DNA of 64,000 nt from Erigeron canadensis. Its lineage: Eukaryota; Streptophyta; Magnoliopsida; Asterales; Asteraceae. The DNA is taken from assembly GCF_010389155.1 (NCBI RefSeq), contig NC_057769.1, positions 32,364,735 to 32,428,734 of the forward strand. The letters are read 5' to 3'. The position numbers were made by a program, and so were the translations under genes. Each line of letters begins with the position of its first letter. Position 1 is the first letter of the stretch. The notes below the pieces were generated by a model. That model did no database searches, was not told where the DNA came from, and saw only the letters and a program-made list of their open reading frames with translations. Shown here piece by piece: positions 34,191 to 47,900 of this stretch.

Positions 34191-36327
34191 TTCATGTGAA
34201 CGACTTTCACTTTCATACAAAACTTTTACAGTTCATTTTTTAACTGACAAATGTCAGTTTTTAATAATTTGAATAATACGTATTTTCTTCAAAAAGTTTA
34301 TGACACATTATCTCTTGAATAATATTTTTTATTAAATCGTTAATAAATGTAATGTCTTCCGGGCCAACGCCTAGGTGACATATCTCGTTAAAACTTAAAA
34401 AAAGAAGAAAAACGTCTCTCGAACATTTTTTGTCCGTATTTATAAAGTTTATCGTTTAGCAAAAAGGCTTAGACGGCCCAGATTTCTTAAACTTACTTTG
34501 TTACCATTATTTTGATTTGGATGTATCAAATAGGAAAATTACAATATTAAAACAGAACAATGTTTGTACCACCAAAATATGAGAAGAGCTAATGAAGAAA
34601 TGAATAAATAGAGTTAGTTTAGTAAGTGCCATGCCATATTGTAGATTAATTGGTATGAAATACTTTTATTGAACAACTTTTTATATCCCATTACCACCAT
34701 GCATGTGGATGAATAGACGAATAGTAATGGTTGTAGTACAAAATACATATCAAATTAGATGTAAATTGTACCATATAATAATGATGTTTTGCTTCTCTGG
34801 GTTCTCTAGCTCCATCTTATTCTTACTTCCTCTTTTAGATATTTAAGAGTTATAATTTATAAACGATCACTTATACATTATCACATTAGTCTAGTAAACA
34901 TGAGGATTCAAGAATATTAGATAACTACTTAGATGTCATTATCGCGAGATGGTTCCCCTAATAATTGTGGGACAAAGATGATTGCTATATGGCATCCTTT
35001 GAATAAGTCGGTTTCTTGCTATTGTTGCTCCAAACACGCTATATATCCGAATGTCTATTTTAAGAGTGTTGTAATTAACTATCATCCATTCAAAATAAGA
35101 CACATATATCTTACATTACATAATTCCTAAAGAGATGATAGTGTGTGGCTCCGCTGACCAGTGACCAACGACTTTATATGGTGGTCAGCGATGGTGTAAC
35201 AGAAGAGAATAATGGTGATACTTGATAGCATGCTTGAAATTTTTGTTATCTAACCTAAAATCTTATTTGTATTTGTTATATATGTTAAATTTAAAAGCTT
35301 ACGGCTAATTACATGTTTGACTTTTCAGTAAAGAGTGAAATATATAGTTGTTATAAAGTAAGATATTTCCAAAAATCGTAAGCTCTTGATAAAGGCATAT
35401 AGAGTAGTCACTAGAGATTAATATGACTCTAATTTGTGTTCTTCCAGGAAACTAGCTAAGGACAACATGATTATATTTTTGAAAGGTGAATTTCGCTGGA
35501 AATTTCGTGTCGCGATTCGCCAGCGGAAGGTCTAGCATACGTTGTATTAACCGGGTCCGCGTTAGAAAACTCCCTCGAAGTAGAAATGCCTATTTCAAAT
35601 ACTCGATGGGGGAAAACCCCCTATTAATCCGCCCAAAGACACGACGATCATGCCCCTCATACTTGAACATGAGTATACCCAAGCCAAACCCTCATAAAAA
35701 GACTTCCTTATGTCCTCCCCAAGGCTTAAACTCAAGACCTCATGAATAAGGGAATAGTATTTCAACCATTGAGCTAATACTAAAGAACATATGGTATTGT
35801 TATATAACATTGTCTCATCAGTTATGGATCTAAAAAAAGCATATGTAGTTCTAAGTCGACCTACTTATGTCATAAAGGCTCCCTACATTGGGAACCCTTG
35901 GTTAAGTGGGTGAGAAGGCCCAGGGCTTGGGAGCGTTAGCTCACTGCCTCGGAGACAAGGTTAGTCTTACACCGCAAAGGGGATAACGAGGCTAATCGTG
36001 GATTGTGAGCATGTGAGAAGTGAGCCACATGCAACTTTAAACACTTTACAAGGCATTTGAGGGGTGTAGTGTTGACATGATAGTATGAAAGTATAAATTG
36101 AGAGGTGTATCTAGCCTAAACAATACCATGTTTTTTTAGAGCATTTCAGTGCGATGAGTATGATTTTCACATGGCTGTGTGAGAGGTGTGATATTCCTTC
36201 CAGACCGAACACTCTATATATAATTAGATTAACTTGGAAGGAATGCAGTACATTTTTTATTTTACAGGTCCGCTCTACACAAACCAAAACTAAACCTTTC
36301 CAGAGCAGACACTTAAACTTAGATTTC
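34191..36327. other. Intergenic DNA with a probable SINE on the minus strand
   Basis: On the minus strand, TTAGCTCAATGGTTGAA (about 35762-35778) resembles a pol III A box. GAGGTCTTGAGTTTAAGCC (about 35723-35741) resembles a B box about 25 bp further on. Together they suggest a tRNA-derived SINE starting near 35785 and running leftwards towards 35480. No protein gene is supported. The open frames here lie in element-like sequence. Confidence 0.4.
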
Positions 36328-36537
36328 AGAGTTAAATAAAGATAATCAACTTTATATATTCTTTACATATGCAACATGCATACTAGAGCTTGTCGGGACA
36401 GTTTATTGTAACAGAATTGCCTTCGACCAATAAGAGTTAAATAAAGATAATCAACTTTATATATTCTTTACATATGCAACATGCATACTAGAGCTTGTCG
36501 GGACAGTTTATTGTAACAGAATTGCCTTCGACCAATA
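36328..36537. repeat. Perfect 105-bp tandem duplication in the SPP 3' region
   Basis: Two adjacent units (36328-36432 and 36433-36537) read identically, from AGAGTTAAATAAAGATAATC to CCTTCGACCAATA. The block is about 100 bp downstream of the phosphatase stop codon (minus strand, 36641-36639). Each unit contains AATAAA on the minus strand (36402-36407 and 36507-36512), a candidate poly(A) signal. Confidence 0.9.
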
Positions 36538-36638
36538 ATGTCAGTGAAAAGGAAACTCTACGAAATGATTTTTCTATGTTTATTTTGAGTACAATTTGCC
36601 TACTGAAGATATCTGAGAGGTGGGGGTGCTGTACAACT

Positions 36639-39600
36639 TTAAAGGAACCAATCATTGCGAGTATTCTGTGTCGTGCCATCAATCCATGTCTGATGCACAT
36701 GAACCCAAGTAAATCCTTCTGTAGGTTTCACTCCCTGGAAGCAACAATAATAAATAACATCAAGAAATTCTGAAATTCCACACTTTAGTGAACCTAGGAT
36801 TCTCTTTAGAGGTGTCATATTGGGCAAAGATGACGGGTCGGTAAGAGCTTAAAATTAAAATTTTAAGGGTAAAACGGATCAATTTGGAAACGGAACGCTT
36901 TTCTCTAAAATGAGTAGTGTTCAAATATGATTACAAAATTTTTATAATTTCAATAATGGTCCAAGTTTTTGAAGAATATTAATAAGAAATTTTTATGCAT
37001 TAAAAATACTCTTTTCAATTAGTCAACTTTTCATCTTTTACTTGTTTGACATGTTACAGATTCGTGACCCGAAACAACCAGGACTTAGAGGGGTCAAATT
37101 GCCCACCCATCATGACCAATACATTTTGTACCAACTATACATTCGTATATAGTTTCAACTTCATAGAACGCTTACCTTTGAGCTAACTACAACTGTTGTC
37201 AAGCAACCGTGCTGCTCTTCACCTACATTTTTTACAAGCTAGTAGATCAATAAAAGTTCTATAAAATATAAATTGCTTTTCCTAGGGTGGAGTCAGTAAA
37301 GCTAAAATATATAGGTACAATTTCTACATGTAATTGGGTAGAGAAAATCTTAGTGAAAAAAATATTTTACAACTGCAGAATAACTAACCAGTTTGCTCCC
37401 ATTTCTTGAACTTCACAATCCATGTATCTGAGTCAATCTGTGACGGGAAAACTTGATCAACCCAAACACGATACTGTTTATCTTTTTTGTCACCACAACA
37501 GTCTTTTAACTTATTAATGCAATCATGAAGAGATTGCTCAACACCCGAAGGATGAACAAACACACCAGAAGGAGACTGCATAAAAGAAAGACAAAACATA
37601 ACATATTGTTAAAATATACATATAACACTAATTAAACTTGGTTTAAACGTTTAACAATACTTGACAGACTAAATTATTTTGGTCAGAACAATAACATTTG
37701 GAAAGTGTTTGGGCCAGCCCGACGGGCACCAAAAAAAGTATTTTACTGACCAGTTATCCAAACCGCCTATTTAGCGACAGGTTATATGTAGATTAGAAAA
37801 CGGTTCGTGGACATACGCAAACAGATTTCAGTCTGCCCAAATAGACTTCAGCATTTTCAACTTCTGCACGTCTCCACCTCTCGAGTAACAAGTAAAATTT
37901 AACTACTTCATATGCAGGGTCGAAATGGTCCAACTTAGCATCTAATAGATCCGTTTCATTTCTCGATGATACATTTGGACCTAGCTTGAAATGGCCAATA
38001 GCTTCTATGATACCGGCCGCACACCTTTCGGTTGCATGAATAATCTTGGGGTTATTTTTGGCATTTTCAGCATGCCACTGCAACAGTTCTTCCTGTGCAT
38101 TCTTCACCTGTGTGAAAAATATCATTGATACACATCAACACAAGTCTATTTCACACTCGAAAACTATTTAAAAAATAAAGAGGTCGCAATTCAACCCACT
38201 AACTTCTAAAAAGACCGGATTATTTTGTTTTATCTATAAAAGGTCAAACAGATAAAATCAGAAGGAGGTTAGCTAAAAAGGGTTATAGTAAGGTCGAAAA
38301 AAGCCCAGATGCATCTTTAGTGCATAAAACTGCTAAACCATTACACTCTAATGGATCAGATTATCACTTCAATGTAATGTTTTCTAATCATATTTGATGT
38401 ACTAATGATTTGTTAGATAATTGAAACTTTGGCCAAAGGCATTCCAGGTCAACCTGACTTGACACGCTTTAACCTGTAACCCAATATGCTTGACCAGCCC
38501 CTGAGTGCCACCTCAAAGTAAAATGTGACTTGAGTTACTAACCATGACACCATGCACATCTGGAATGGTGAATAGCTCAGCATCATTCCCGGAATCTCCA
38601 CACGCAAGGGTATTTTTAGGTAATTTTCCAGAAGCCTTTAACTTTGTAAGTAGATAAGCAAGAGCTTGTCCTTTCCCAGCACCTTTGGGTAAAATATCCA
38701 AATCCACCCCACCGCTGTATATTATTTTTACATCTAGCTGCAACCAAGAATTTCCTTAATCAATGTAATAGAAAAACTAAAGAACATATTATATATGCCA
38801 TTAAACTTTTCTTGTCTTCATTTACGATAACAGAAATATACTGACAATGTGATAAACCACAAAATTTATTGTTTTTTAAAAGAGGTCTAGTTCTTACCCC
38901 TCGCTGTACCAGACGTTCAGAAAGAGTCTTCATTACTTCCTGAGCTTTTTCTTTCTCAACATAAAAGCTAGCTTTGTGTTGACGTTGTTCAGTTTCAGAC
39001 TGTACAATCATAGAAGAGGGTCACACGTTAAAATCATTTCACCGCTCATAGACAACTTCAGAGGTGGCAAAATGAAAAGTTTGGATATCTGATCAAAATG
39101 GGTCATGTCAAAAGGATATTTTAATGGCAGGTTAAAAAGGTTTGGGCCAACCTGCAAACGCAGTTTTCTTCCATCTTTTCTAATCTAATACCCAATTAAC
39201 AGTGCTAGATATGTATCGAACAGTAATCTAACCTTTTTTATAAAACAGATAAGATGGGTTCTTTTCTTTTGCATTTGAATACAACTCAGATAACTTTCAT
39301 CCCATTTGACATGTTCAACCCATTTAACCTGTTAATGATATATCTAACACATTTATATGTAAATGGGTTCAAAACTGTCATTCCCGTCCACATTTTTACA
39401 TAGAATTGTAAAACTATCCGCTAAAGAACAAGTGAAGATTTTCTGGTCATAAAGATAAAAAAAATTTAAGATTCCCCATCATCCTTCTATCTAAGTCAGT
39501 TACTATCAATACAACGCATGTTAGGGGATTGCAAATATAAACGTTATTAAACAACAAAATACACTTATATCACGCTGTTAGTAATCACCAGTTCATAATA

Positions 39601-40533
39601 CCTGCATAGTGAGTTCAGAAAACTTGCTAGTTTCCTCTGAGACTATCTTTTTATCCCATTTGTTGTTCAAAAAATCAACCCAACCTTCATCGGGAACCAT
39701 TTCATTACCATATGTTATCTCAGTTCCTACAGACATTATGGTTATGTCTGGGGTTAACATGGGCTTCTCGCTCCTTAGCTGTTTGTACAATGTAGGCGAT
39801 CTTCCCGTTGAGAACACTAACAGTGAATCATGACGGTATTTAGCTTCCCATAAGGCGTTAAACCTTAGTATAGAAAGATTCTCAGGATCATGATGATCAA
39901 CCTAACAAGAATCATATTTATATATTAAAGGAGGCTCAATCAGTTGCAGTTAATCATGGTATATAATTAGGCATACGATACATCATGAGATGTGCTTGAT
40001 ACGTAATGATTATTACGCTTCTCTATGTTGAGGCCATGTTTCAAAAACTTATTACAGGGTGTTGGAACAGGCCTTTTAACACCCCCCCCCCCCCCCCCTC
40101 CCAAGTATGCATTTTTAAAATGACAAAAGTGCCGCTCTTGTAGTCTTCTAGCGAATTAAAGTAATAAATATTATCACGATTAATATGTTAATACCCATTA
40201 TACTTCCCTGAAGAGTGGCATTTTCTTCATTTTTCAACTACAAATCTAAATTATAAGTATTATCATATTACTCATTTTGTAAAAGTCCGGCATGTTTTTG
40301 GTGTGAATTGGTCAAGATTAAACTAAAAAACATAGTTAGGTGGCCTATAAACTAGTTCCGACAAAAGGGATCGCCTTAATGAAGAAAAAAGCTGAATACT
40401 TGGGTGGCCTCCACATACATTATCACATATATAGATATATATACTACTTGCATTATATAAGTATAACAGTTACCATTGTATGATCAAGATCGGAAACGAT
40501 CATAAGACGCGGAGAACTCGCAAACCGGTCCAT
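36639..40533 (-). CDS. SPP: Sucrose-6-phosphate phosphatase
   Basis: Eight exons: 40533-40474, 39901-39602, 38999-38898, 38737-38543, 38107-37817, 37575-37389, 37222-37176, 36734-36639. All have GT-AG borders and join to 425 residues, the normal length of plant SPP. The enzyme removes phosphate from sucrose-6F-phosphate, the last step of cytosolic sucrose synthesis. HAD-family motifs are intact: DLDHT (15-19, nucleophile D15 and D17), [10 protein letters not shown] in exon 2, [19 protein letters not shown] in exon 4, and GDSGND (201-206), which binds magnesium. The C-terminal plant S6PP_C domain (about 260-420) includes [12 protein letters not shown] and HVHQTWIDG. The 47-bp exon 7 is short and easily missed; without it the frame breaks. 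A leader intron (40548-40866) is likely. Intron 1 contains a 17-base C run. The ABCG22-type gene lies upstream on the same strand. Confidence 0.96.
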
Positions 40534-40547
40534 TGATAAGTTTGTCC

Positions 40548-40866
40548 CTAAACCCTTTAAAACATGTTAAAGTCACTAATATCATCAAACTTGAAAAATA
40601 TATATATAAATTCTTCAAGTTTTAATACAGTTTAACTAATTAAAGGATACAACTACTAGTTCTAACATTTTCTTAAATTCTACATTGAGTTATGAATGTA
40701 TAAAACATATAGATATTAATATAAACATAACAATCGTATAAAAAACACAGAAATGAAATCTAAAATAAAATTATTACAAAAAATTATGATAAAAAGGGAT
40801 ACGTTAATAAGTTATGTTGGATCTAAAAAACGGTTGATTTAGTGAAGAAAAAGAGAGATAATTTAC
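40548..40866 (-). other. SPP: Probable 5' UTR intron of SPP
   Basis: On the minus strand a donor ...CCCCTG|GTAAAT sits at 40867/40866 and an acceptor ...GGGTTTAG|GGACAAAC at 40548/40547, 14 bp before the ATG. A leader exon of some tens of bases would lie above 40867. This is inference from splice-site sequences. Confidence 0.45.
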
Positions 40867-40934
40867 CAGGGGAAATATGGTGATATGGGACTATGGGAGT
40901 GTGATAATGAATGAATGGAAACCTAAATATACAG

Positions 40935-41971
40935 AATATTATTGTTAAGAATCAGATTTATATGATGATATGATTGAAAATGAATATGAATAGATGATAC
41001 AATTTGTATGGTTTTTCAGTTATTTTTTGGTGTCACCCCCTTTTTCGCCCTTTTTTGATTGAGACCTCTTTTGTGCTTTTGTTAGGAATATATTATCGAC
41101 ATTGTTTAAAAACAAAATATATAAAAAATTTTTATTTTTTTTTAAACGACAAAACATATAAAGTTTTAGGAAAGTGATTGATAGACTAGAGACGGTATTG
41201 GATAAAAAATTTAAAACCCAAAATTGATTGAACTAAACTGGAATCAGCTTCTCTATATTTGATAAGGGTAAGACTGCCTACATATGAACCTCTCCCATAC
41301 ACCATTATATTGAGACCAAAAAAATTGATAGACTAAAGATATATCTAATGACTTATATGTTTAGTACATGTATCATTAGTTTTTCTCTCTTAATATTTAC
41401 TATTGATCATGCAATTGTCATCATGTTATATTTTGATACCAATTAGACATATTAATCGTTACAATATTATCTTATCCTTTTTTTTTTTTTTTTTTTAACG
41501 AACATTTGGAATCCGTTGTCTTAAGAGAATGTATCAAGAGTAAAATCTTAGAGATTTGTATCATACTCGTTTTACTTTAAAACGAACATTTGTTTTACCA
41601 CTGAAGAAAATAGAAAAGTCAACCCTTATTTTGGGCCGAATAGAATGTACTTTTAAATAACTTAATTTTGTGACATGGTTTTTACAATCATGTGTTTTGT
41701 ATGGGCAATACTTAATTTCTTTTTTTTCAATTGGAAAACTGCTAAAATATCCAACATTATATCCATTCATTCATTTTAATTTTGTTACAACCAACATAAT
41801 TCATGGCCTACAATTATCAAGTAAACTTCTCCTTTATGTTACATTTTGCTGAACTGTGGTTTCACAACTTCATAGCTAGCGAAAAAAAAGTCTAAAACGC
41901 TTCTTGTAAGCTACTTAATGAAGTGGAAAAAATTTTTGTATCTTACGACAGTTGGCCGGCCATCAAGATAG
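40935..41971. other. SPP promoter region and 3' flank of the ABCG22-type gene
   Basis: About 1 kb between two same-strand genes. It should hold the SPP promoter, on the side nearest 40935, and the transporter 3' UTR near 41971. T-rich tracts are present (41478-41498). No further gene is supported. Confidence 0.4.
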
Positions 41972-44900
41972 TTAACCAACTTTCATTCTACGTAAAGATA
42001 GGTAAGCCAAAAGACGGTATCCAAAAACCATGATTCCCAAGGCTGTAGCTTCCTTCAAACCACTGTCTAGTTTTATACCATCGATTACTGGACTGATGGT
42101 TTCATACTGCACTTTCAGAAGTAGCCTGTACGTGTGATAGTTGAACGACAAGTAGCGTAGCCATGCTATAAATATTGGAACGTTCTGCAAAAGTAGCAAT
42201 GCATTAGTCCACTGATATAGAAATATCTGTAAACAATGAAAGGAAGTGTAAAGAATTGTATTTAGAAATCTGTAAAGAATTTGTGCTTACCTTTACAAAA
42301 TACCCACCAGCTAACATGAAGGCCATTACGGTTACAGAAGCCAAAGTCGTTGCTTTCTTCAAGTCCATTAGTGTAGCACCAATAGCAAGTCCAAGTCCCT
42401 GAAATTTTCAGTGTCTAGTTATGATACATTTACTTATGAATAATCCTATATGGGTTGTGTTTGACCCATTTACTTATGAAAAGGTCAAATGAGTCAATAA
42501 CATTCTTTATTAACTATAGAGGATAAGTCAAACAGGATGAAAGTCATCCAAAGGCTATTTATAATGCATAGATAGCCCCTAAATCTTTTCATACAAGTTT
42601 TTCTTTTGTTTTGTAATCATACTTATAGCATTTGTTTTCGTAAGCTTATCTTGACCCATATTACAAATGACCCGTTTCAACTTAAACCCATTTTGACCCT
42701 TTATAGATGGAAGAATGGCATACTTGAGCTGCTACGATGCATAGGAAGACAATAACCATTGTTAGAAAGAATGACTCAGCAGTCTGTCGCAAGCCTGCCA
42801 TGAAATAAACAACAAGAAGAAAGAGCATTGGAAGAAACAGATCAAGTGGAAGGTCACTTGTTGTCCTTGCCATGAAATATGCACTCAATCTGTACATGTC
42901 TGCTGCTCTTTCCTTGTTCAGCATTGCTCGTTCTTGAGGGAACGTAAAAATGGCTGTGAAAACAGGAAAAAACGCCCAAAACACAGCAATGAAGAACAAC
43001 AGTCCTGCCTGCAAATGAGCTTATACATCAGATATGAAAACATATGGTCTCATTCCATATGCTCTTTTCAAATGAATCAGGTCTCTAATTTCTTACTTGA
43101 TTGTCGAGTTCTTTGGGACTATGAACCTCCGATTGCCACCATAAAAGTCCCAAGATAACAGCGGTTACAAGAACTTGTGTGATTCTTAACCAGCTAAAAT
43201 AATCATGTTTCCTTTCTTTGAGTCCTCTCCAGAACAATATAGAGTATTGCTGTGTCCAGCTTGCCCCCCATTCTCGTTTCACTGACCCGACACTTGACTT
43301 AATATCCTCATCGAGTGGTGTACGGATCATGAACTGCTTCTTTGTTTCTTCAGCCACTCGTGTCTCATAGGCCTCTACTAAATACTGTAAGTAAAAACAC
43401 AAATTTTGTCAAGAAATGATCTCAATTATTTGGAAATTAGTTATGCAGTCAGACTTAAAATGCTTTTTTATTTACATCGTGCACGACTTGTGGTGTATGT
43501 TTCCCACTTTTTGCTTCGCTTTGTGAATTTCCGAGTTGAACTCTGTCCTCTAGTTCTGATGGAACAGAGATTTCATTCATGTTCCCGTTTGCAAGATCTA
43601 GCAAGAATTCTGCTGGGTTCATGGCAATCAAAGGAGAACATCCTATCGACGAAAAATATTCCATAACATCTGAGGCTTTCCCAAAGTAAATCAAACTCCC
43701 TTTTCCAAGTAGTATTAATTTGTCAAATTTGTGAAAAAGTCTGCTAGATGGCTGGTGAATTGTGGTAACCACTGTCTTCTCTGTCTGTAACATATATATA
43801 AACAACACATAGTAAGTGACTGAATTCCCGGGTTATAATATTTACACATAACTGGGCAGGTTGATCAACTAGTTTATACTGGTCGCTTTAGTACATTTCA
43901 TAACCGGGTTTCTAGTCCATTTCTTAAGGTTTTCATATAACTAGTAAATGAGTAAGCTATGATATTACTAAAAAAATAATCCAAGTATAGAAGATGATTT
44001 AGGTGTATGCATCAAAACTATCATTTCTGCATTTTTTAGTGTGTTTGACGACCCATTGACCTTTTAGCTAAATTTTTAATGTAATACATATGACCAGTTT
44101 GCAATAAAGCACAATCCAAATCAACCTATTCATAAGTAACTGGGTCGAGATTTCTGACATATTGAAGTCTTCTGAATAATCATACCTCAGCTATGTCTTG
44201 CAACAGCTCAATGATCCTCTGAGCAGTGGTCGAGTCCAAGCCAGAAGTTGGTTCATCAAGGAACAAGAGTGAAGGATTCATTATGATTTCAAGTCCAATA
44301 CAAACACGCTTCCTTTCTCCACCTGAAACTCCACGAACAAAGGATCCACCTATCATTGTATCTTGGCACCTGTTTAAGGTGTTAAGATAAACTATAAGTT
44401 GGTTAGACTTTGTCATACTTATAATTTTTCTAGAATTACTTCTGTTTAAAAAACTCCACCTCTCTAATCCAAGTTCACGGATGACGTCTGCTGCTCTTTT
44501 TTCTTTCTCCTGTTTTGTTAGTTTCTTTGGCAGTCGTAGAAGAGCTGCATACGTTAACGTTTCCTTCACTGTTAGATGTGGAAAAAGTACATCGTCTTGA
44601 GTCACGAACCCAATCCTGTACATACATATCTTATCACTTTCACTTAATCCCTACGAACCCGAGAATTTACAGAGGAAAGATCACAAACCTGCTCTTTAGG
44701 AACTTAGAATAAGGCTGGTCATTGTAAGTGATTGATCCTCCTGGGGTAGGATCGGTCAGCCTGCCTCCAAGTAAACTTAAAAGCGTAGTTTTTCCGCTTC
44801 CAGAAGGCCCCATTAACGCCAAAACTTCTCCTGGATTCACTGCACCACTAATTCCATTCAAAATATCCTTCTCAACCGTAGACGTCATTCCTTTAACTAC

Positions 44901-47900
44901 TATCTTGTAAGACACTTCAGTGAACTGCACATCATTTGAATTTACCATATTCCATTAGTTTTAAGGGCCAGTTGAATAAAACTGAATAATAAGGCATGTG
45001 ATTGAGCAAGGCAAGTTTTGATGGTTAATATGAGACCATTTTTGTTAATGTTTTCGTGTTTATGATATTAGAACTTTTCTTGTTTATCTATTGTTTTATC
45101 GATTTTTAAACTAGTCTTGTACACAAATGCCATAGAATATGAGACTCTGTACAAGACTAAACCTGTTCATTTATTGTGTACGTTGCGTGGATCTCATAGA
45201 TAAACCTCCATCCTTGTCTGTCCAAAAACCAAATAGATAGTAGGGAAATCAATCTGTTTATAAGAAGCATGGATTCTTTACATCAACTACATGGTCTTTA
45301 TATGTGAACCATTTGAAGCTTGATACCTTTAGAAATATTGGCAAGGTGGGTTCTGTCTGAAACTTCTTACGGATGCCAGCTTCAATGTCTTCCGCTGTAA
45401 GAAGCATATGGTAGTCACATATATATGCACCATTGGTTCATGTGTTTATAATACTAATTCAACCATAAATTTGCTACTAATGTCAAAGTTGTGTTCATTA
45501 TTGTCTTAATCTGCTTTGAACCTTAGCTGTTAATTAAAACCAATTAAGTAAAGATGTAACTATTGTTATTATAATACTACTACATAAAAAATAAATAAAT
45601 TCCATCCCCATAATATGAACACAAAATTCAAACATCTAGAGTCGTCGTGCATAATTTAGTATTCGGCGTTTTAGGACATGTATTTTGATGATCCACGCAC
45701 ACTACTGACTGGGACATGTTTTCTGTAATCCTGTTTTGGCTTGCAAACCAGAGCTCTTGATGTTTATATGTTTTAAGGCTCATTTTAATTAAGTACTGTT
45801 TTATATGACTAGCACTTTAATAGATCATTTTTCTCAGTTTTGCTATGGTATGCTAACATGGACCCGAAAAATGGAGACATGAGTAGATAAAAGGATCAAA
45901 CTTTATATCCAAAAATTCTTCAAAAGGGGAAAAGCAACAAAAAAAAAAAGAAAAGAAAAGAAAAAGAAGCCTTCCTTTTCAAATTGGTGCATGGTGATGG
46001 ACTTGATGGTGCATGTTGGGGACCAGAAAGAAGACATAGCCAACAGAAGATAAAAGACACCCATTTCCTGACGGATATCAATTATCAAGTAGACAGAAAA
46101 TGGGCCTGATGGGCCCCTTTTAGGTGATGGGGGCCCATTTCCATCTGACACAAAATAGACTTTGGGCCTGTCCTAGTACTATTAGCTGTCTACAGTTTTA
46201 CAATTGCGACAATCATCTGCTCCTTCAAAAATGATCAAATGAAAACTAAATAGTACGAGTAATAGTTAAATTACAAAGTGTCATTTAACTTGTTTGTTTT
46301 ATATCGTAATATATCAACATCTTTGATTAATTTTAGTCATATAAGTGGAAGGATGCATGCACTCGACAAAAACTTTTCTTTCAAGTTAACTCAAGAATTG
46401 ACATATAGGATTCAAGTAGATTACCACTTATAAGTTTCAAACTCAAGTGGACTGAAGTGGCGATAGGTTCTTTTATCTAAAAGATAGGGAAAATGATAGC
46501 ATGCTTTAGTATGCGAGCTTGGGTGCTTTCTAAAATTCTAAGCCTTAAGAAATACTGACTATGTCCCGTAATAATCGTACAAATATACTTGTATATAGTT
46601 TACAAATGATAAGTGTAACTAATTAAGCTTTTGAATAATAGATCAACTGGCAATTGTTTGGAGACCGTAAGGAGGCATATCTGATTTTTACCCATAGGTC
46701 TGGGGTTGAGTACTAACAAGCATGTGGGATTTTTTTTCCTTATAAATTCCTTGCGAGCCTGAGTTGCCCGGGGTCTAATACACTCCGAACATCAAGTGTT
46801 CAAAAAAAATAAAATATTAATTTTCTTATTGTATTTAATACACGATTAACTTGAAAAGTTTTTTTAATGGTAACTCGTTAAGGATAAAAATGATTAATAA
46901 TCAAATGATAAATGTTATTTGTTTGGGGGTTTGCTAAATACAGCCCTTAGGACTGTGTTTAAGGTGCATAAATTGTTTGTACATTTACCATGAAAATCAG
47001 GGGCAGACTTTTAATATGGAAGGTACAAGTTTTTTTTTTACACGTTAAATTCAGCCCTTATGCCTATATTTAGCATTTCCCCTTTTTTTTTTTATGGAAA
47101 ATAGACGATCATTTTAGAGACAATTATAGTAAGATCAATGGAAAATAAAAATTAAACGGACTGTGTAATTGCTTTAATTAATGGACTTGTTTTCTTGTTC
47201 TTTGTCTTGTAACCACATACGTTATATGTACTTGTAATAGTACATATGTGTCAATTCTAGACTTCTAGTGGTACATATGTCATCCATCATATCGTTTTAT
47301 TGCTATTTTGAATGAACCGAAACTAACAAAGTAACGACAAAATCTTCTAACTTGTTTTCCTATTAAGTTTTCTAAAAAATAAAAATAACTAGCGTTTCAG
47401 TGTAATTAATTCACGTAATACTATCATTAACTATAATGATATTAATATTTAAGATGATCATGCTAATGTTCTAATTAGAGGATAAAACATTTTCCTACGG
47501 TAAAATAAATAATGTTATGAGATACTAATTAGAACATATATATAATACGGAGTAGTATTTTTAAGAACCAGATAGCTAGAAAACATAAACATAAATTTTG
47601 GACTCACTTTTCACGTGCTTCATGCTATAGATATATAGCTTATATAGATAGATATAGATGATGTATATTGTGACTTTGCACCAACCAAAAAGTTGTTGGT
47701 TATGGGATTGAAAGCTAAGCTAGCTAGCATGTGAGTTAGCTAGACAAGTTCAAAGCTATATATCAACTTTCCTTTTTCTTGATATCATCTTAATCATAAG
47801 AAACCCAACCATATCTAAAGTAGGCTAATGTGACCATGTTACCTTTGATCATGTGATTGCTTTTATAACTTAATAAATCTTTATGGGATATAAAGATACT

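Noticed and set aside
35486..35810. Overlapping open frames on both strands of 70-90 codons
   Set aside because: They lie in probable SINE sequence and show no domain or family resemblance.
46640..46800. Another B-box-like stretch (AGGTCTGGGGTTGAGTAC) inside transporter intron-side upstream DNA
   Set aside because: It lies within intron 1 of the ABCG22-type gene and looks SINE-like, but neither borders nor an A box could be set, so it is not listed as a feature.
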